NCBI GenBank assembly: GCA_016789175.1
Contig: JAEURK010000080.1
Span: 1-39,426 of the forward strand
Direction: 5' to 3'
Origin: Anaerolineales bacterium
Lineage (GTDB): Bacteria > Chloroflexota > Anaerolineae > Anaerolineales > UBA6663
Length of the DNA: 39,426 bases
Below, in pieces: positions 38,662 through 39,426 of this stretch. Made by a program: the position numbers and the translations under genes. The first letter of the stretch is position 1, and every line of letters starts with the position of its first letter. The notes under the pieces are model-generated. The model had not been told where the DNA came from, did no database searches, and saw only the letters and a program-made list of their open reading frames with translations.

Positions 38662-39426
38662 TTATAGCCGGACGCCCTGAACGATATTCAAGGCCGTCAC
38701 CGCGGCGAGCTGCCGGGCGGCCTCGATGTTTTTGGGGTCGAGCTGGACGGCCTTTTCGAGCGCGGACACGGAGCCGGCGTAGTCCTTCATCTGCTTGAGC
38801 GCCACGCCGGATCGCAGGTGGTTGACGGCGGTGCGCGGCGCCAGCTCGACGGCGGACGTGTACATCTCGAGCGCGCGCTCCCATTGTTTGCGGGCCTCGA
38901 AGACCAGGCCGAGCTCGCGCACGATATCGTCGTTGTGGGGCGCCAGGTCGCGAGCCTGGAGCAGGTGGCTCAGGGCCTGATCGAGCTGGCCCTCCAGTCG
39001 GCAGCAATGACCCAGACGCAGCAAGTGCTTGGGGTTGCGCGGCGCCAGGGCCTGTGCATCCCGGAAGGCTTGCAGGGCGCGGCCGGCCTGGTTGCTGGCC
39101 AGCAACGCCTCGCCGTAGGCCGCCTGGATCTCGTCCGAGCGCGGGCTGGCGCCGACGGCCTGCGCGAGCACTTCGGCGGCTTCGCGGGCGCGACCCTGGC
39201 CGAGCTTCATGCGGCCGAGCGAGAGCCAGATCGGGCTCGAGTCGGCGGCCTTGGCCGCGGCGGCGCGGTAGGCGCGCTCGGCCGCATCGCTCTCGCCCCG
39301 GGCCGATTGCACTTCGGCAAGGCAGGTCAGAGCTGAGGAGTCGTTCGGGTTCAGACGCACGGCGGCTTCCGCCCGGTTGATCGCGCCCGGCAGGTCGCCC
39401 AGCGCCAGGCTGGTGCGGGCCGCGCC
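38662..39426 (-). CDS. TPR-repeat protein, N-terminus beyond the window
   Basis: 254 visible residues of a protein made of about seven tetratricopeptide repeats (for example AERAYRAAAAKAADSSPIWL; YGEALLASNQAGRALQAFRD; LGLVFEARKQWERALEMYTS; LKQMKDYAGSVSALEKAVQL). The frame is open to the window edge with no stop, so the start is missing; the first in-frame GTG (39358-39360) lies inside a repeat and is not the true start. TPR arrays mediate protein-protein contacts. It precedes the TPR-fused peptidase by 142 bases on the same strand, with a purine-rich hairpin between, so it may belong to the same system or be a separate transcript. No other domain is visible. Confidence 0.85.
   Translation of the reverse strand, partial: GAARTSLALGDLPGAINRAEAAVRLNPNDSSALTCLAEVQSARGESDAAERAYRAAAAKAADSSPIWLSLGRMKLGQGRAREAAEVLAQAVGASPRSDEIQAAYGEALLASNQAGRALQAFRDAQALAPRNPKHLLRLGHCCRLEGQLDQALSHLLQARDLAPHNDDIVRELGLVFEARKQWERALEMYTSAVELAPRTAVNHLRSGVALKQMKDYAGSVSALEKAVQLDPKNIEAARQLAAVTALNIVQGVRL

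Noticed and set aside
36141..38798. Long plus-strand open frame of 885 codons opposite the TPR-peptidase gene
   Set aside because: It is an antisense frame opened by high GC at third positions; its translation is Arg/Gly/Ala-rich with no domain, while the minus strand shows TPR and peptidase motifs.

Overview
The window is GC-rich and densely coded on both strands, with no rRNA, tRNA, CRISPR array or recognisable transposase. The gene content points to a Chloroflexota bacterium, probably Anaerolineae-like: a SARP/BTAD regulator with a STAND ATPase, a very large Ser/Thr kinase fusion, a CSLREA-type secreted beta-helix protein, a TtuA/TtuB-type tRNA thiolation pair, and many starts that look leaderless. 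That assignment is inference from gene style, not from a marker gene.

Layout. 1-3.8 kb (+): end of lspA, rluD, a nitrilase-fold protein without its catalytic Cys, a small membrane protein and a threonine aldolase. 3.9-7.0 kb: ferritin (-), ABC exporter (+) and a YbaK-like deacylase (-). 7.0-10.9 kb (+): a 1303-residue kinase/pseudo-cyclase/STAND-ATPase/TPR protein. 10.9-15.2 kb (-): purB, era, a YhhQ-type transporter, and the ttuB-like/ttuA-like pair. 15.2-22 kb (+): a repeat-rich intergenic region, a SARP-like regulator, a 76-residue protein and a secreted beta-helix protein overlapping it. 22-24 kb (-): an unknown protein and malate dehydrogenase. 24-30.4 kb: a TIM-barrel-like protein (+), then FecR-like, acylphosphatase and peptidase-MA genes (-), then an AlkZ-related gene and a GT-C glycosyltransferase (+). 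30.4-39.4 kb is all on the minus strand: creatininase family, an LCP-like protein, three small proteins, ftsZ, a glycosidase-like protein, a TPR/clan-CD peptidase and a truncated TPR gene.

The strongest candidate for an undescribed system is the minus-strand cluster 32.4-38.5 kb. A TPR-fused caspase-fold peptidase (His542/Cys589), a glycosidase-like protein, an FtsZ whose T7-loop catalytic Asp is Asn, and three small proteins (two with membrane segments) lie co-directionally with short gaps. The cluster ends in a perfect 24-bp palindrome followed by a T-rich tract. No ftsA, ftsQ or mur gene is nearby. The FtsZ keeps its GTP-binding loop and C-terminal partner-binding peptide, so it may polymerise but turn over GTP poorly.

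Other themes: several enzyme folds lack key residues (nitrilase Cys, cyclase metal-binding Asp, LCP Arg, YbaK Pro, FtsZ T7 Asp). Seven genes have a -10-like hexamer ending 7-9 bases before the start codon and no Shine-Dalgarno sequence. At least four small repeat or hairpin families occupy the intergenic regions. Function calls rest on motifs read by eye; no database search was run.
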